Shown here one piece after another: positions 15,237-21,746 of a stretch of DNA of 34,564 nt. The notes beneath the pieces are model-generated. The model searched no databases. It saw only the letters and a list, made by a program, of their open reading frames with translations, and was not told where the DNA came from. The stretch is taken from assembly GCA_009787745.1 (NCBI GenBank), contig WQST01000003.1, forward strand, positions 1 through 34,564, given 5' to 3'. How positions within the stretch are numbered: the first letter of the stretch is position 1; each line of letters opens with the position of its first letter. A program made the translations under genes and the position numbers. Source of the DNA: Lachnospiraceae bacterium (GTDB taxonomy: Bacteria; Bacillota; Clostridia; Lachnospirales; Lachnospiraceae).

Positions 15237-15836
15237 TTGAATATTATTTTTGCAACCAATAATCAGGATAAGTATAATGAGATAAAAGAAATTATGCAGG
15301 AATTTCCTGTTGGGATTTTATCGATGCGAGAAGCGGGTATTGATATGGATATCGAAGAAAATGGCTTAACTTTTATGGAAAATGCGATTATTAAAGCAAG
15401 AGCGGTCTATGAGGCGGCTTCGGAAGGGATGCTGGTTATCGCGGATGATTCGGGCTTGGAAGTAGATTACTTGAATAAGGAACCGGGCATTTATTCCGCT
15501 CGTTATTTAGGGGTTGATACATCATATCGGATTAAAAATCAGAGTTTGATTGATCGGCTTTCGGGTGTCCCTGATGAGAACCGGACGGCTCGTTTCGTTT
15601 GTGCGATAGCGGCTATTTTACCGAATGGTGATTTGCTGACTAGTGAAGAAACGATGGAAGGGCGTATAGATTATCAGGAGAGCGGGGAAAATGGCTTTGG
15701 TTATGACCCGATTTTTTACCTGCCCGAATATAAAATGACCTCAGCTTCATTATCTAAAGAGGATAAAAATGCAATTAGCCATCGGGGAAAAGCTTTAAAA
15801 GTAATGAAGGAAAAATTGTCAGATTATATTAGCTAA
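15237..15836 (+). CDS. rdgB: XTP/dITP (non-canonical purine NTP) pyrophosphatase, RdgB/HAM1 family
   Basis: 199 residues from a TTG start at 15237, chosen because AGGGAG lies seven bases upstream and the protein then opens NIIFATNNQDKYNEIKEI, as the family does. ENGLTFMENAIIKA, ADDSGLEV, GFGYDPIF and NAISHRGKAL are its conserved motifs (substrate pocket and SHR). It hydrolyses dITP and XTP to the monophosphates, keeping deaminated purines out of DNA and RNA. It is directly followed by the yfcE-like phosphoesterase, a frequent neighbour in clostridia. Confidence 0.95.
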   Translation: MNIIFATNNQDKYNEIKEIMQEFPVGILSMREAGIDMDIEENGLTFMENAIIKARAVYEAASEGMLVIADDSGLEVDYLNKEPGIYSARYLGVDTSYRIKNQSLIDRLSGVPDENRTARFVCAIAAILPNGDLLTSEETMEGRIDYQESGENGFGYDPIFYLPEYKMTSASLSKEDKNAISHRGKALKVMKEKLSDYIS

Positions 15837-15846
15837 AGGATTTTAC

Positions 15847-16326
15847 GTGAGAATATTAATTGTCAGTGATACACATCGTCATATCGATGATTTTGAAAAA
15901 GTATATATGAGGGTGCTGCCGATTGATTTGGTGGTTCATTGCGGTGACGCGGAGTTGAGTGAAGAAGCATTTAAACGGATTATCGGGTGTCCTTTGATGA
16001 TGGTTTCCGGTAATAATGATTTTTTTGCCGACTTGCCGCGTGAGATAGAGTTTATGATCGGCCGTTATAAGGTGTGGTTGCTTCATGGCCATAATTATTA
16101 CGTTACTGTCGAGGGGAAAACAATTCGGCGTGAAGCCGAAAGAAGAAATGCTGATATCGTAATTTATGGGCATACGCACAAGCCGATTATTGATATAATG
16201 CCTGAGCTTATCGCGGTAAACCCCGGCAGTTTGTGTTATCCGCGTCAGGAAGGGCGGCGTCCGTCGTTTATTATTATGGAAATCGATAAAGAAGGCGAAG
16301 CGCATTTTACGATAAATTATTTATGA
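15847..16326 (+). CDS. YfcE/MJ0936-type metallophosphoesterase
   Basis: 159 residues. All metal-binding motifs of the small calcineurin-like phosphoesterases are present: SDTH near residue 7, HCGD, SGNND, LHGH and YGHTHKP. The GTG start at 15847 has AAAGGA upstream, 10 bases after the rdgB stop. Members hydrolyse phosphodiesters in vitro; the natural substrate is unknown. It closes the operon that starts at 12897. Confidence 0.93.
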   Translation: MRILIVSDTHRHIDDFEKVYMRVLPIDLVVHCGDAELSEEAFKRIIGCPLMMVSGNNDFFADLPREIEFMIGRYKVWLLHGHNYYVTVEGKTIRREAERRNADIVIYGHTHKPIIDIMPELIAVNPGSLCYPRQEGRRPSFIIMEIDKEGEAHFTINYL

Positions 16327-16418
16327 TAACTGTGATGGGTTTTCATGCTAAGAATATAGCTTTTTTGGTGAGTTGGCAGAGGGATTTTAAATTTTTTGAT
16401 TTAAATTAAGAAAATTGA

Positions 16419-16447
16419 TTGACATAGAAGTTCGCATATTATATAAT
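16419..16447 (+). promoter_or_regulatory. Promoter of the tRNA operon
   Basis: Perfect TTGACA (16419-16424), 17-base spacer and perfect TATAAT (16442-16447), about 48 bases before the first tRNA. Confidence 0.92.
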
Positions 16448-16494
16448 AACCCTTGCATGTGAAAAACAGATTAAATATCCTGTCCCACCAAGAG

Positions 16495-16569
16495 CGGGGT
16501 GTGGCTCAGCTTGGCTAGAGCGCCTGGTTTGGGACCAGGAGGTCGCAGGTTCGAATCCTGTCACCCCGA
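16495..16569 (+). tRNA. tRNA-Pro (UGG)
   Basis: Acceptor stem CGGGGTG/CACCCCG, anticodon loop TTTGGGA (UGG), T loop GTTCGAATC. First of six tRNAs in the operon; no encoded CCA. Confidence 0.97.
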
Positions 16570-16604
16570 TTGAAGTGAACAATGATAATTAAATAATAAA
16601 TTAT

Positions 16605-16675
16605 GCGGGTGTAGTTCAATGGTAGAACACTAGCCTTCCAAGCTAGATACGTGGGTTCGATTCCCATCACCCGCT
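16605..16675 (+). tRNA. tRNA-Gly (UCC)
   Basis: Acceptor GCGGGTG/CACCCGC, anticodon stem CTAGC/GCTAG around CTTCCAA (UCC). 71 bases. A CCGGG/CCCGG hairpin follows in the spacer. Confidence 0.97.
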
Positions 16676-16744
16676 TCCGGGTTATGACGCCCGGCTTTAG
16701 CGGGGAATATCGCCCAGCTTTAAATTGGGATACCCTGTGCGAGT

Positions 16745-16818
<74 letters not shown>

Positions 16819-16916
16819 TCATGAAGATATTCCGATTCTGCTCCGCAGGCGGTTCATGACAGAAGAATGACACATAAATGTGCCATTCTTCATTGTTAGA
16901 TGAAGCTATTATATAT

Positions 16917-16991
16917 GGTGGATATAGCACAGTTGGTTAGAGCGTCAGATTGTGGTTCTGAAGGTCGTGGGTTCGAATCCCATTATCCACC
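16917..16991 (+). tRNA. tRNA-His (GUG)
   Basis: Acceptor GTGGATA/TATCCAC, anticodon loop TTGTGGT (GUG). The extra G at 16917 facing C at 16991 gives the G-1:C73 pair used by histidyl-tRNA synthetase. Confidence 0.96.
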
Positions 16992-17016
16992 TTGACCGGG
17001 AGCAGGTGAATAAATT

Positions 17017-17088
17017 TGGGCTATCGCCAAGCGGTAAGGCACAGGACTTTGACTCCTGCATTCGCTGGTTCAAATCCAGCTAGCCCAG
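17017..17088 (+). tRNA. tRNA-Gln (UUG)
   Basis: Acceptor TGGGCTA/TAGCCCA, anticodon stem CAGGA/TCCTG around CTTTGAC (UUG), G discriminator. Confidence 0.96.
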
Positions 17089-17110
17089 TTGTCTTTTTGG
17101 GACAAAATAG

Positions 17111-17183
17111 GGGCGTGTAGCTCAGTTGGTAGAGCACTTGACTTTTAATCAAGTTGTCCGGAGTTCGAGCCTCCGCACGCTCA
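17111..17183 (+). tRNA. tRNA-Lys (UUU), integration target
   Basis: Acceptor GGGCGTG/CACGCTC, anticodon stem CTTGA/TCAAG around CTTTTAA (UUU). Its 3' part from 17147 on is repeated at 19653, as expected if an element inserted into this gene and restored its 3' end. Confidence 0.97.
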
Positions 17184-17688
17184 GTAATTATTAAAATTTT
17201 CACCTTAAACTTGGACAAGCTGTTATAATTTCAACAGTTTGTCCAAGTTTATTTTTAGCTAATTGGCAAATCTATATGCGTTGATTATTAAGAATATTTA
17301 AACCTTTTTCAAATAATCACCGCACCTAATATTCTATACTATCAATTAAGCGGTGAAGATTTTGCCGAATGTTTTTTCTCAGCAAAAAACTATCCGATCT
17401 TGACACGCTCAAAATCGCCAAAATAATGGGCTTTAGGTTCGGTGAAACGCTTTTATTAAACGAACTCTAATTAATTCAAAATTGACTTTTTGTTGATAAA
17501 TGGGTATAATGCCTTTAAGGGGAGTTGATTGAAATGGAAAATACCGTGAAGCCTTTACCATTAACAAAAGTAGAAATTGAAAAAGAGCGCGTTGCGTTGC
17601 ATGAATCTCTTTTGCCTTTAAGTGACTCCATGAAATCAAAACCATACAAAGAGGTTTTTGCAGAGATAAAAGAGAATGCAAACCTTTG
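17147..17688 (+). repeat. Direct repeat copy A: tRNA-Lys 3' end plus downstream sequence
   Basis: Bases 17147-17255 match 19653-19761 with two mismatches, including the tRNA 3' end and terminator. Bases 17468-17688 then match 19770-19978 with scattered changes. About 212 bases (17256-17467) have no counterpart in copy B; they carry no gene or terminal repeats that I can see. Confidence 0.9.
17207..17256 (+). terminator. Terminator of the tRNA operon
   Basis: AAACTTGGACAA pairs with TTGTCCAAGTTT, with an inner CTGTT/AACAG pair, followed by ATTTTT. The copy at 19713 has a C-to-T change in the arm. Confidence 0.9.
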
Positions 17689-17701
17689 TGTTTCGTTGTG
17701 A
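17534..17701 (+). CDS. Hypothetical protein, 55 residues, inside repeat copy A
   Basis: The frame runs MENTVKPLPLTKVEIEKERV to ENANLCVSL, mostly polar and helix-prone, with a GGGGAG site upstream. I recognise no family. The homologous stretch in copy B carries single-base deletions that stop it after four codons, so this copy may be the only functional one, or both may be remnants of a longer gene. Confidence 0.5.
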   Translation: MENTVKPLPLTKVEIEKERVALHESLLPLSDSMKSKPYKEVFAEIKENANLCVSL

Positions 17702-17803
17702 AAGAAGCAATTCATGTTATTTTCTTCATTTCCGGGTTAAATTATTTTTAAATTGTTATAAAACACGCGAAATTTTGGATGGCTGAAGCACAGTTTAAAT
17801 TTC

Positions 17804-17832
17804 TTGCGTGTTTTATATAAAAACGTTATAAT
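17804..17832 (+). promoter_or_regulatory. Promoter of the island GTPase, overlapped by an inverted repeat
   Basis: TTGCGT (17804-17809), 17 bases, TATAAT (17827-17832). A 12-bp perfect repeat TATAAAACACGC (17757-17768) / GCGTGTTTTATA (17806-17817), with an inner AAATTT pair, covers the -35 box and may be an operator or a terminator of upstream transcription. Confidence 0.7.
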
Positions 17833-17902
17833 CGAACATGAGAAAAGATTTGCGCGAAATTACATAGCTTAGATAATACTCATAAACTTAGAGGGAAAAT
17901 AC

Positions 17903-19063
17903 ATGGAAAGAGGAAATGTTTTAGTTATTGGTAATTCAGGTGTGGGTAAATCTACTTTGATCAACACCGTCCTCGGAGAAGATAAAGCGGAAACAGGTTG
18001 GGGTACAGAAGGTAGAACAGATAGATTAAATATATATGAAAGTAGTAAAATACCTTTTCGGATAATAGACACAGTTGGTTTTGAACCATCATTAATAAAA
18101 GAATATAAGGCTATTAGTGCTGTTAAAAAATGGTCGAAAAACAGCGCAAATGAAGGACATAATGATAATCAAATTAATGTTATTTGGTTTTGTGTAGATG
18201 GATGTTCTGCAAAGTTATTTCCGAATGTGATAAAAAATCTTTCAAAAGCAACATCTATGTGGAAAACAGTTCCAATAATTGTTGTTATAACTAAATCATA
18301 TGCTGTTCCCGATCGAGAAAAAAATATTGAAATGGTTAACAACGCATTTGCAAAGCAGAAACGTTCAAGCAATTTACGCAAAGTTATTCCCGTTATTGCG
18401 TCTATATTTGTATTAAATGATAGTGCTTATGCAGCACCGGAAGGGATTACTGAACTTATAGACGTTACAAATGAATTAATGCCGGAAGGGGTAAAAGCAG
18501 GTGAGGCAGACATTGCCGCTTTCAAATTGAAACGAAAAAGATTTATGGCACATGGAGTAATCGGGGGTTCAACTACAGCGGCAGTAGTAGTAGGAGCTGT
18601 TCCAGTGCCGTTTCCTGATGCATTGATACTCTCACCAATAGAAGTAGCCGAGGTTAACGCTCTTGCTCAAATATATGAAATTAATAAAAATGAAGGCTCA
18701 AAGCAATTGCTTAATACTATTGTTGAAGTTGGAACTGTAAGTATTGTGGCAAAACAAGCAATAAATGCATTAAAGGCAATTCCGGGAGTTAATTTGGGTG
18801 CAAGCGTTTTAAACGCAATAATTGCCGGAAGTATTGTAGCGGCTCTTGGTGAAGGAACAATATATATTTTTGAACAAGTATATTTGGGCAAAAAAAGTGT
18901 TTCAGATATTGACTGGGTAAAAAAGATATTGGAGTCAAAATTGACTTCACAATTAACAGACATTGTAAAAACTATTATAGAGAAGGTCAATCAGAATACT
19001 GATAGTAAAGCTGTTGCAAGCATTATATCAGATGTGTTCAAGGATTATTTTAGTAATAATTAA
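17903..19063 (+). CDS. Dynamin/Era-like GTPase with C-terminal DUF697-type domain
   Basis: 386 residues. GNSGVGKST (10-18) is the P-loop, TEGRTDR supplies the switch I Thr, and DTVGFE (D56-G59) is the G3 motif. In the G4 position the sequence reads VITKSYAVPD; the Asp of (N/T)KxD that selects guanine is Tyr here, so guanine specificity is uncertain. The C-terminal half holds two hydrophobic stretches and VPVPFPDALILSPIEVAEV, like the PxPxxDxxxLxPxQ signature of DUF697/YcjF proteins, which associate with membranes. The gene has its own promoter and terminator inside the tRNA-Lys island and is more AT-rich than its neighbours. The role is unknown; stress or phage defence would be typical of island GTPases but is not shown. 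Confidence 0.82.
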   Translation: MERGNVLVIGNSGVGKSTLINTVLGEDKAETGWGTEGRTDRLNIYESSKIPFRIIDTVGFEPSLIKEYKAISAVKKWSKNSANEGHNDNQINVIWFCVDGCSAKLFPNVIKNLSKATSMWKTVPIIVVITKSYAVPDREKNIEMVNNAFAKQKRSSNLRKVIPVIASIFVLNDSAYAAPEGITELIDVTNELMPEGVKAGEADIAAFKLKRKRFMAHGVIGGSTTAAVVVGAVPVPFPDALILSPIEVAEVNALAQIYEINKNEGSKQLLNTIVEVGTVSIVAKQAINALKAIPGVNLGASVLNAIIAGSIVAALGEGTIYIFEQVYLGKKSVSDIDWVKKILESKLTSQLTDIVKTIIEKVNQNTDSKAVASIISDVFKDYFSNN

Positions 19064-19128
19064 GATATTTCTACTGGTGAGGAATTTTTATAAATCTTTA
19101 CGAAAATATCTCATCTTTCTTTGCATAG

Positions 19129-19174
19129 AAAAATCCCGAGAGTATTGGTTTATCACTAAAATCTCGGGATTTTT
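19129..19174 (+). terminator. Rho-independent terminator after the GTPase gene
   Basis: AAAAATCCCGAGA pairs with TCTCGGGATTTTT (13 bp) around a 20-base loop and runs into T residues; it can act on both strands. Confidence 0.85.
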
Positions 19175-19250
19175 ATGTTGATTGATATCTGGTCGCGCCT
19201 GAACGGTAACTATATATCAGACGTTTAAATGAAAAGTTTTCGCGTTATTT

Positions 19251-19300
19251 TTGACAAAAGACACTATATATGATACTATTTAGTACAGAGAACACTATAT
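19251..19300 (+). promoter_or_regulatory. Promoter with direct repeats upstream of the 57-aa gene
   Basis: TTGACA (19251-19256), 17 bases, TACTAT (19274-19279). ACACTATAT occurs at 19261-19269 inside the spacer and again at 19292-19300 past the start site, a spacing of 31 bases (about three helical turns), suggesting a repressor binds both. Confidence 0.72.
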
Positions 19301-19321
19301 GAACGAATAGGTAGAGATGAT

Positions 19322-19495
19322 ATGAGCGAAAAAGAAATTCGTGAATTAAAAGAATCAATGGAACAAGAACTTGCCCGTCCAATAACACCCCAGGAAGCAA
19401 AAAGGAATTTGGTTGCTGTTGGTGTGTATACTCGGAATGGTAAACTCACCAAAAGAGGAAAAAGCACATTTCAATATTTTTCGCAGAGGTCATAA
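19322..19495 (+). CDS. Small protein, 57 residues, possibly antitoxin- or regulator-like
   Basis: The frame MSEKEIRELKESMEQELARP continues ITPQEAKRNLVAVGVYTRNG and ends KLTKRGKSTFQYFSQRS. An amphipathic helix is followed by a (A/G)xYTxxGKLT segment common in small mobile-element proteins whose role is mostly unknown. A GTAGAGATGAT stretch, without a strong ribosome binding site, precedes the ATG, but a good promoter with repeats lies just upstream. No partner toxin gene follows. Confidence 0.65.
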   Translation: MSEKEIRELKESMEQELARPITPQEAKRNLVAVGVYTRNGKLTKRGKSTFQYFSQRS

Positions 19496-19652
19496 TTCTT
19501 GTATAATAAACTTCCCAATTTGATAATCGCCTTTCATGGATGCGATCAAACTACTTTACCACTTCAGGAATTAGATGAGCCTTTTATAGTATAAATAGGC
19601 AATAAAATATGGTTACTATTTGGTTACTGCTCAACCAAAAAGTTAATAAAAA

Positions 19653-19978
19653 AATCAAGTTGTCTGGAGTTCGAGCCTCCGCACGCTCAGTAATTATTAA
19701 AATTTTCACCTTAAACTTGGACAAGCTGTTATAATTTCAACAGTTTGTCTAAGTTTATTTTAATTAATTCAAATTTAACTTTTTGCTGATAAATGGGTAT
19801 AATGTCTTTAAAGGGAGTTGATTGAAATGGAAATACCGTGAAGCCTTTATCACTAACAAAAATAGAAGTTGAAAAGAGCGCGTTGCGTTGCATGAATCTC
19901 TTTTGCCTTTAAGCGACCCCATGAAATCAAAACCATACAAAGAAGTTTTTGCGGAGGTAAAAGAGAATGTAAACCTTT
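19653..19978 (+). repeat. Direct repeat copy B: truncated tRNA-Lys 3' end, terminator, decayed ORF
   Basis: It begins AATCAAGTTGTCTGGAG, the tRNA-Lys sequence from the anticodon arm on, and continues through the terminator and ORF region of copy A but without 212 internal bases. By the usual logic of tRNA integration this is the original chromosomal side. Confidence 0.88.
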
Positions 19979-19980
19979 AG
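19827..19980 (+). pseudogene. Frameshifted copy of the 55-aa ORF
   Basis: Compared with 17534-17701 an A is missing in GAAAATACC (reads GAAATACC), giving ATG GAA ATA CCG TGA, and a second A is missing in the AAAAAGAGCGCG region. The rest is over 85% alike by eye. Confidence 0.75.
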
Positions 19981-20096
19981 CGTTAATATGTCTGATATGT
20001 CAAAAAGTGATTTAGTCGAAATAAAGATTTACTTTTGCTTTTTAGCCGCTAAATTTCGGTAGCCGCTAAATTTCCGCTAAATTTCAAAAAAACTCC

Positions 20097-20125
20097 TTGC
20101 TATTCTACTCAAAGTATGCTACCAT
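20097..20125 (+). promoter_or_regulatory. Probable promoter of rpsF-ssb-rpsR
   Basis: TTGCTA (20097-20102), 17 bases, TACCAT (20120-20125). The resulting leader is about 115 bases. Three GCTAAATTTC units lie just upstream (about 20048-20085). Confidence 0.5.
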
Positions 20126-20204
20126 AAAATTCCGTGATATACAAGCATCTTAGAAAGTATCTATATCAAAAGTAGAATAAACTTCATCTAAATGCCATTC
20201 CTTG

Positions 20205-20238
20205 CTCCTTTTTATGGGGGCCAGAGACCAAAAGGAGG
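20205..20238 (+). promoter_or_regulatory. Hairpin that hides the rpsF ribosome binding site
   Basis: CTCCTTTT (20205-20212) pairs perfectly with AAAAGGAG (20230-20237), covering the AAGGAGG site of rpsF. The S6:S18 complex is known to bind its own leader in many bacteria; this hairpin would be a natural switch, but the known motif's detail is not clearly recognised here. Confidence 0.5.
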
Positions 20239-20246
20239 TAACCAGC

Positions 20247-20534
20247 ATGAACAAGTATGAATTATGCGTTGTTGTGAGTGCGAAAATCGAAGAGGAAGAA
20301 AGAGTTTCCACCATCAATAAGGTAAAAGAACTGATCGAAAGATTCGGCGGTCAAATTACCAATGTTGATGAATGGGGCAAGAAAAGATTAGCCTATGAAA
20401 TCCAGAAAATGAAAGACGGCTACTTTAATTTCATCCACTTTGATGCTGAAAGCACAGCGCCGATTGAAATCGAAAGCAGAATCCGCATTATGGATAATGT
20501 TATTCGCTTTTTGTGCGTACGGCAGGATAAGTAG
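20247..20534 (+). CDS. rpsF: Ribosomal protein bS6
   Basis: 95 residues starting MNKYELCVVVSAKIEEEERV, with LIERFGGQITNVDEWGKKRLAY (about 31-52) as the family core. It is a small-subunit protein that pairs with bS18 on the platform. The start at 20247 is nine bases after AAGGAGG; the upstream in-frame ATG lies inside the leader hairpin. ssb and rpsR follow, the conserved order in Bacillota. Confidence 0.97.
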   Translation: MNKYELCVVVSAKIEEEERVSTINKVKELIERFGGQITNVDEWGKKRLAYEIQKMKDGYFNFIHFDAESTAPIEIESRIRIMDNVIRFLCVRQDK

Positions 20535-20570
20535 CCGGGAAATTCCACGCATGATGGAATAGGAGAAGTT

Positions 20571-21029
20571 ATGAATAAAGTAATTTTAATGGGACGTTTA
20601 ACCAGAGATCCGGAAGTAAGGTATTCACAGGGTGAAGGCAGTATGGCAATAGCCAGATATACTCTGGCCGTAGATCGCCGTTTCAGCCGAAATAATGATG
20701 ATCAGACAGCCGACTTTATTGGTTGTGTTGCTTTTGGTAAAACCGGCGAGTTCGCGGAAAAGTACTTGCGTAAAGGTACTAAGATCGCTGTAACAGGCCG
20801 TATCCAGACAGGCAGCTACACGAACAAAGACGGGGTCAAAATCTATACAACGGATGTTGTCGTCGAAGACCACGAGTTTTGCGAGAGCAAAAATTCAGGC
20901 GGCAGTGAAGGCGGCAATTATTCAGGCGGCGGTTATTCAGGAAGTAGTTCCGGTCGCCAAGAACCATCAGCCGGTGACGGTTTTATGAATATCCCCGATG
21001 GGATTGATGAAGAACTCCCTTTCAACTAA
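20571..21029 (+). CDS. ssb: Single-stranded DNA-binding protein
   Basis: 152 residues. The OB fold opens MNKVILMGRLTRDPEVRYSQ and includes YTLAVDRRF and FIGCVAFGKTGEFAEKYLRKG. A Gly/Ser-rich linker (GGSEGGNYSGGGYSGSS) leads to the acidic tip DEELPFN, which recruits replication and repair partners. Lies between rpsF and rpsR, as is usual. Confidence 0.97.
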   Translation: MNKVILMGRLTRDPEVRYSQGEGSMAIARYTLAVDRRFSRNNDDQTADFIGCVAFGKTGEFAEKYLRKGTKIAVTGRIQTGSYTNKDGVKIYTTDVVVEDHEFCESKNSGGSEGGNYSGGGYSGSSSGRQEPSAGDGFMNIPDGIDEELPFN

Positions 21030-21063
21030 GAAGAGGATTAATATTATTTAGGAGGCAATGAAT

Positions 21064-21324
21064 ATGGCTTACAATAGAGGTGATAAACCCGATTTTCCCA
21101 AAAGAAAAGGCGGTCTTCGCAGAAGGAAGAAAGTTTGTATTTTTTGTGGGAAAGACAGCGTTATTGATTATAAAGATACCGGTAAATTAAAAAGATATGT
21201 TTCAGAGCGCGGTAAAATTTTACCTCGCCGCATCACAGGCAACTGTGCCAAACATCAAAGAGCTTTAACGGTCGCCATCAAACGGGCGCGTCACGTTTCA
21301 TTGATGCCATACGTGATGGATTAA
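21064..21324 (+). CDS. rpsR: Ribosomal protein bS18
   Basis: 86 residues from the ATG at 21064, eight bases after AGGAGG; an ATG at 21058 is too close to it. The core [19 protein letters not shown], then [22 protein letters not shown], is typical. CIFC and C-AKHQ give the zinc-binding (C+) form. Partner of bS6 in the 30S platform. Confidence 0.97.
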   Translation: MAYNRGDKPDFPKRKGGLRRRKKVCIFCGKDSVIDYKDTGKLKRYVSERGKILPRRITGNCAKHQRALTVAIKRARHVSLMPYVMD

Positions 21325-21354
21325 TTACGGCAAACACATTGTCAAAACAGCATT

Positions 21355-21388
21355 AACAGTTATCAGGCATCTGCTTGATAACTGTTTT
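21355..21388 (+). terminator. Rho-independent terminator of rpsF-ssb-rpsR
   Basis: AACAGTTATCA pairs with TGATAACTGTT (11 bp) around a 10-base loop, followed by TTTT-type end. Confidence 0.85.
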
Positions 21389-21480
21389 ATGCTATTAGAA
21401 ATTGCGTCTTATACAAACTCCGCGATAATTTACATGGCAGATACAAAAAATCATTGCAGTAAAAATTGTAAATATATGTA

Positions 21481-21647
21481 AATCATGATATAATGACGTT
21501 AGTCATTATATCTGCGCATCTTTAGTGCGCATCTCCCAGAGGGCATAATTTGCGTAGCAAATCATGAATAATGACGTTAGTCATTATATCTGCGCGTCTT
21601 TTAGTACGCATCCATAACCGCCTGACGGCGGCGGGAGGGCTATAATG
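21481..21647. repeat. REP/MITE-like palindromic element, copy 2 (about two units)
   Basis: AATCATGATATAATG at 21481-21495 and a one-base-shorter form at 21560-21573 mark units with a period of 79, each with the GATATAATGAC-GTTA-GTCATTATATC palindrome and a TGCGC-TTTAGT-CGCATC segment. A degenerate second unit ends in CTATAATG at 21640-21647, just before the gdpP leader. The same element occurs at 10499. Confidence 0.8.
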
Positions 21648-21665
21648 TTGTTGTGTAAAAGGTTG

Positions 21666-21715
21666 CCCGCTTTTCGGGTTTTTACTATTAATAGTAAGCC
21701 TGTATTTTCAGGAGG
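21666..21715 (+). promoter_or_regulatory. gdpP leader with an attenuator-like hairpin and a hairpin touching the ribosome binding site
   Basis: CCCG-CTTTT-CGGG followed by TTTTT (21666-21683) resembles a short intrinsic terminator in the leader. Further on CCTG (21699-21702) pairs with CAGG (21709-21712), overlapping AGGAGG (21710-21715). Both are short, so regulation is only suggested. Confidence 0.4.
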
Positions 21716-21722
21716 TTGCCTT

Positions 21723-21746
21723 ATGAAAGATAATGGTCATATATGA
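21723..21746 (+). CDS. Seven-codon upstream ORF coupled to gdpP
   Basis: The frame MKDNGHI has AGGAGG seven bases upstream of its ATG, and its TGA overlaps the gdpP ATG (ATGA). The gdpP start itself is 27 bases from that site and has none of its own. Ribosomes would therefore reach gdpP by stop-restart after this mini-ORF. Confidence 0.6.
   Translation: MKDNGHI

Larger units (their letters stand above)
17147..19978 (+). mobile_element. Remnant genomic island in tRNA-Lys, flanked by long direct repeats
   Basis: Copies A and B bound about 2 kb holding a GTPase and a 57-aa gene. The left tRNA is whole while the right copy starts inside the anticodon arm, the usual sign of site-specific integration into a tRNA 3' end. 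Just before copy B is TGGTTACTATTTGGTTACT, a doubled TGGTTACT resembling integrase arm sites. No integrase gene is present, so the element is probably a decayed or non-autonomous remnant. Confidence 0.7.

Noticed and set aside
17256-17467. The 212-base extra segment in repeat copy A as an insertion sequence
   Set aside because: It has no terminal inverted repeats, target duplication or ORF; a deletion in copy B explains the difference as well.
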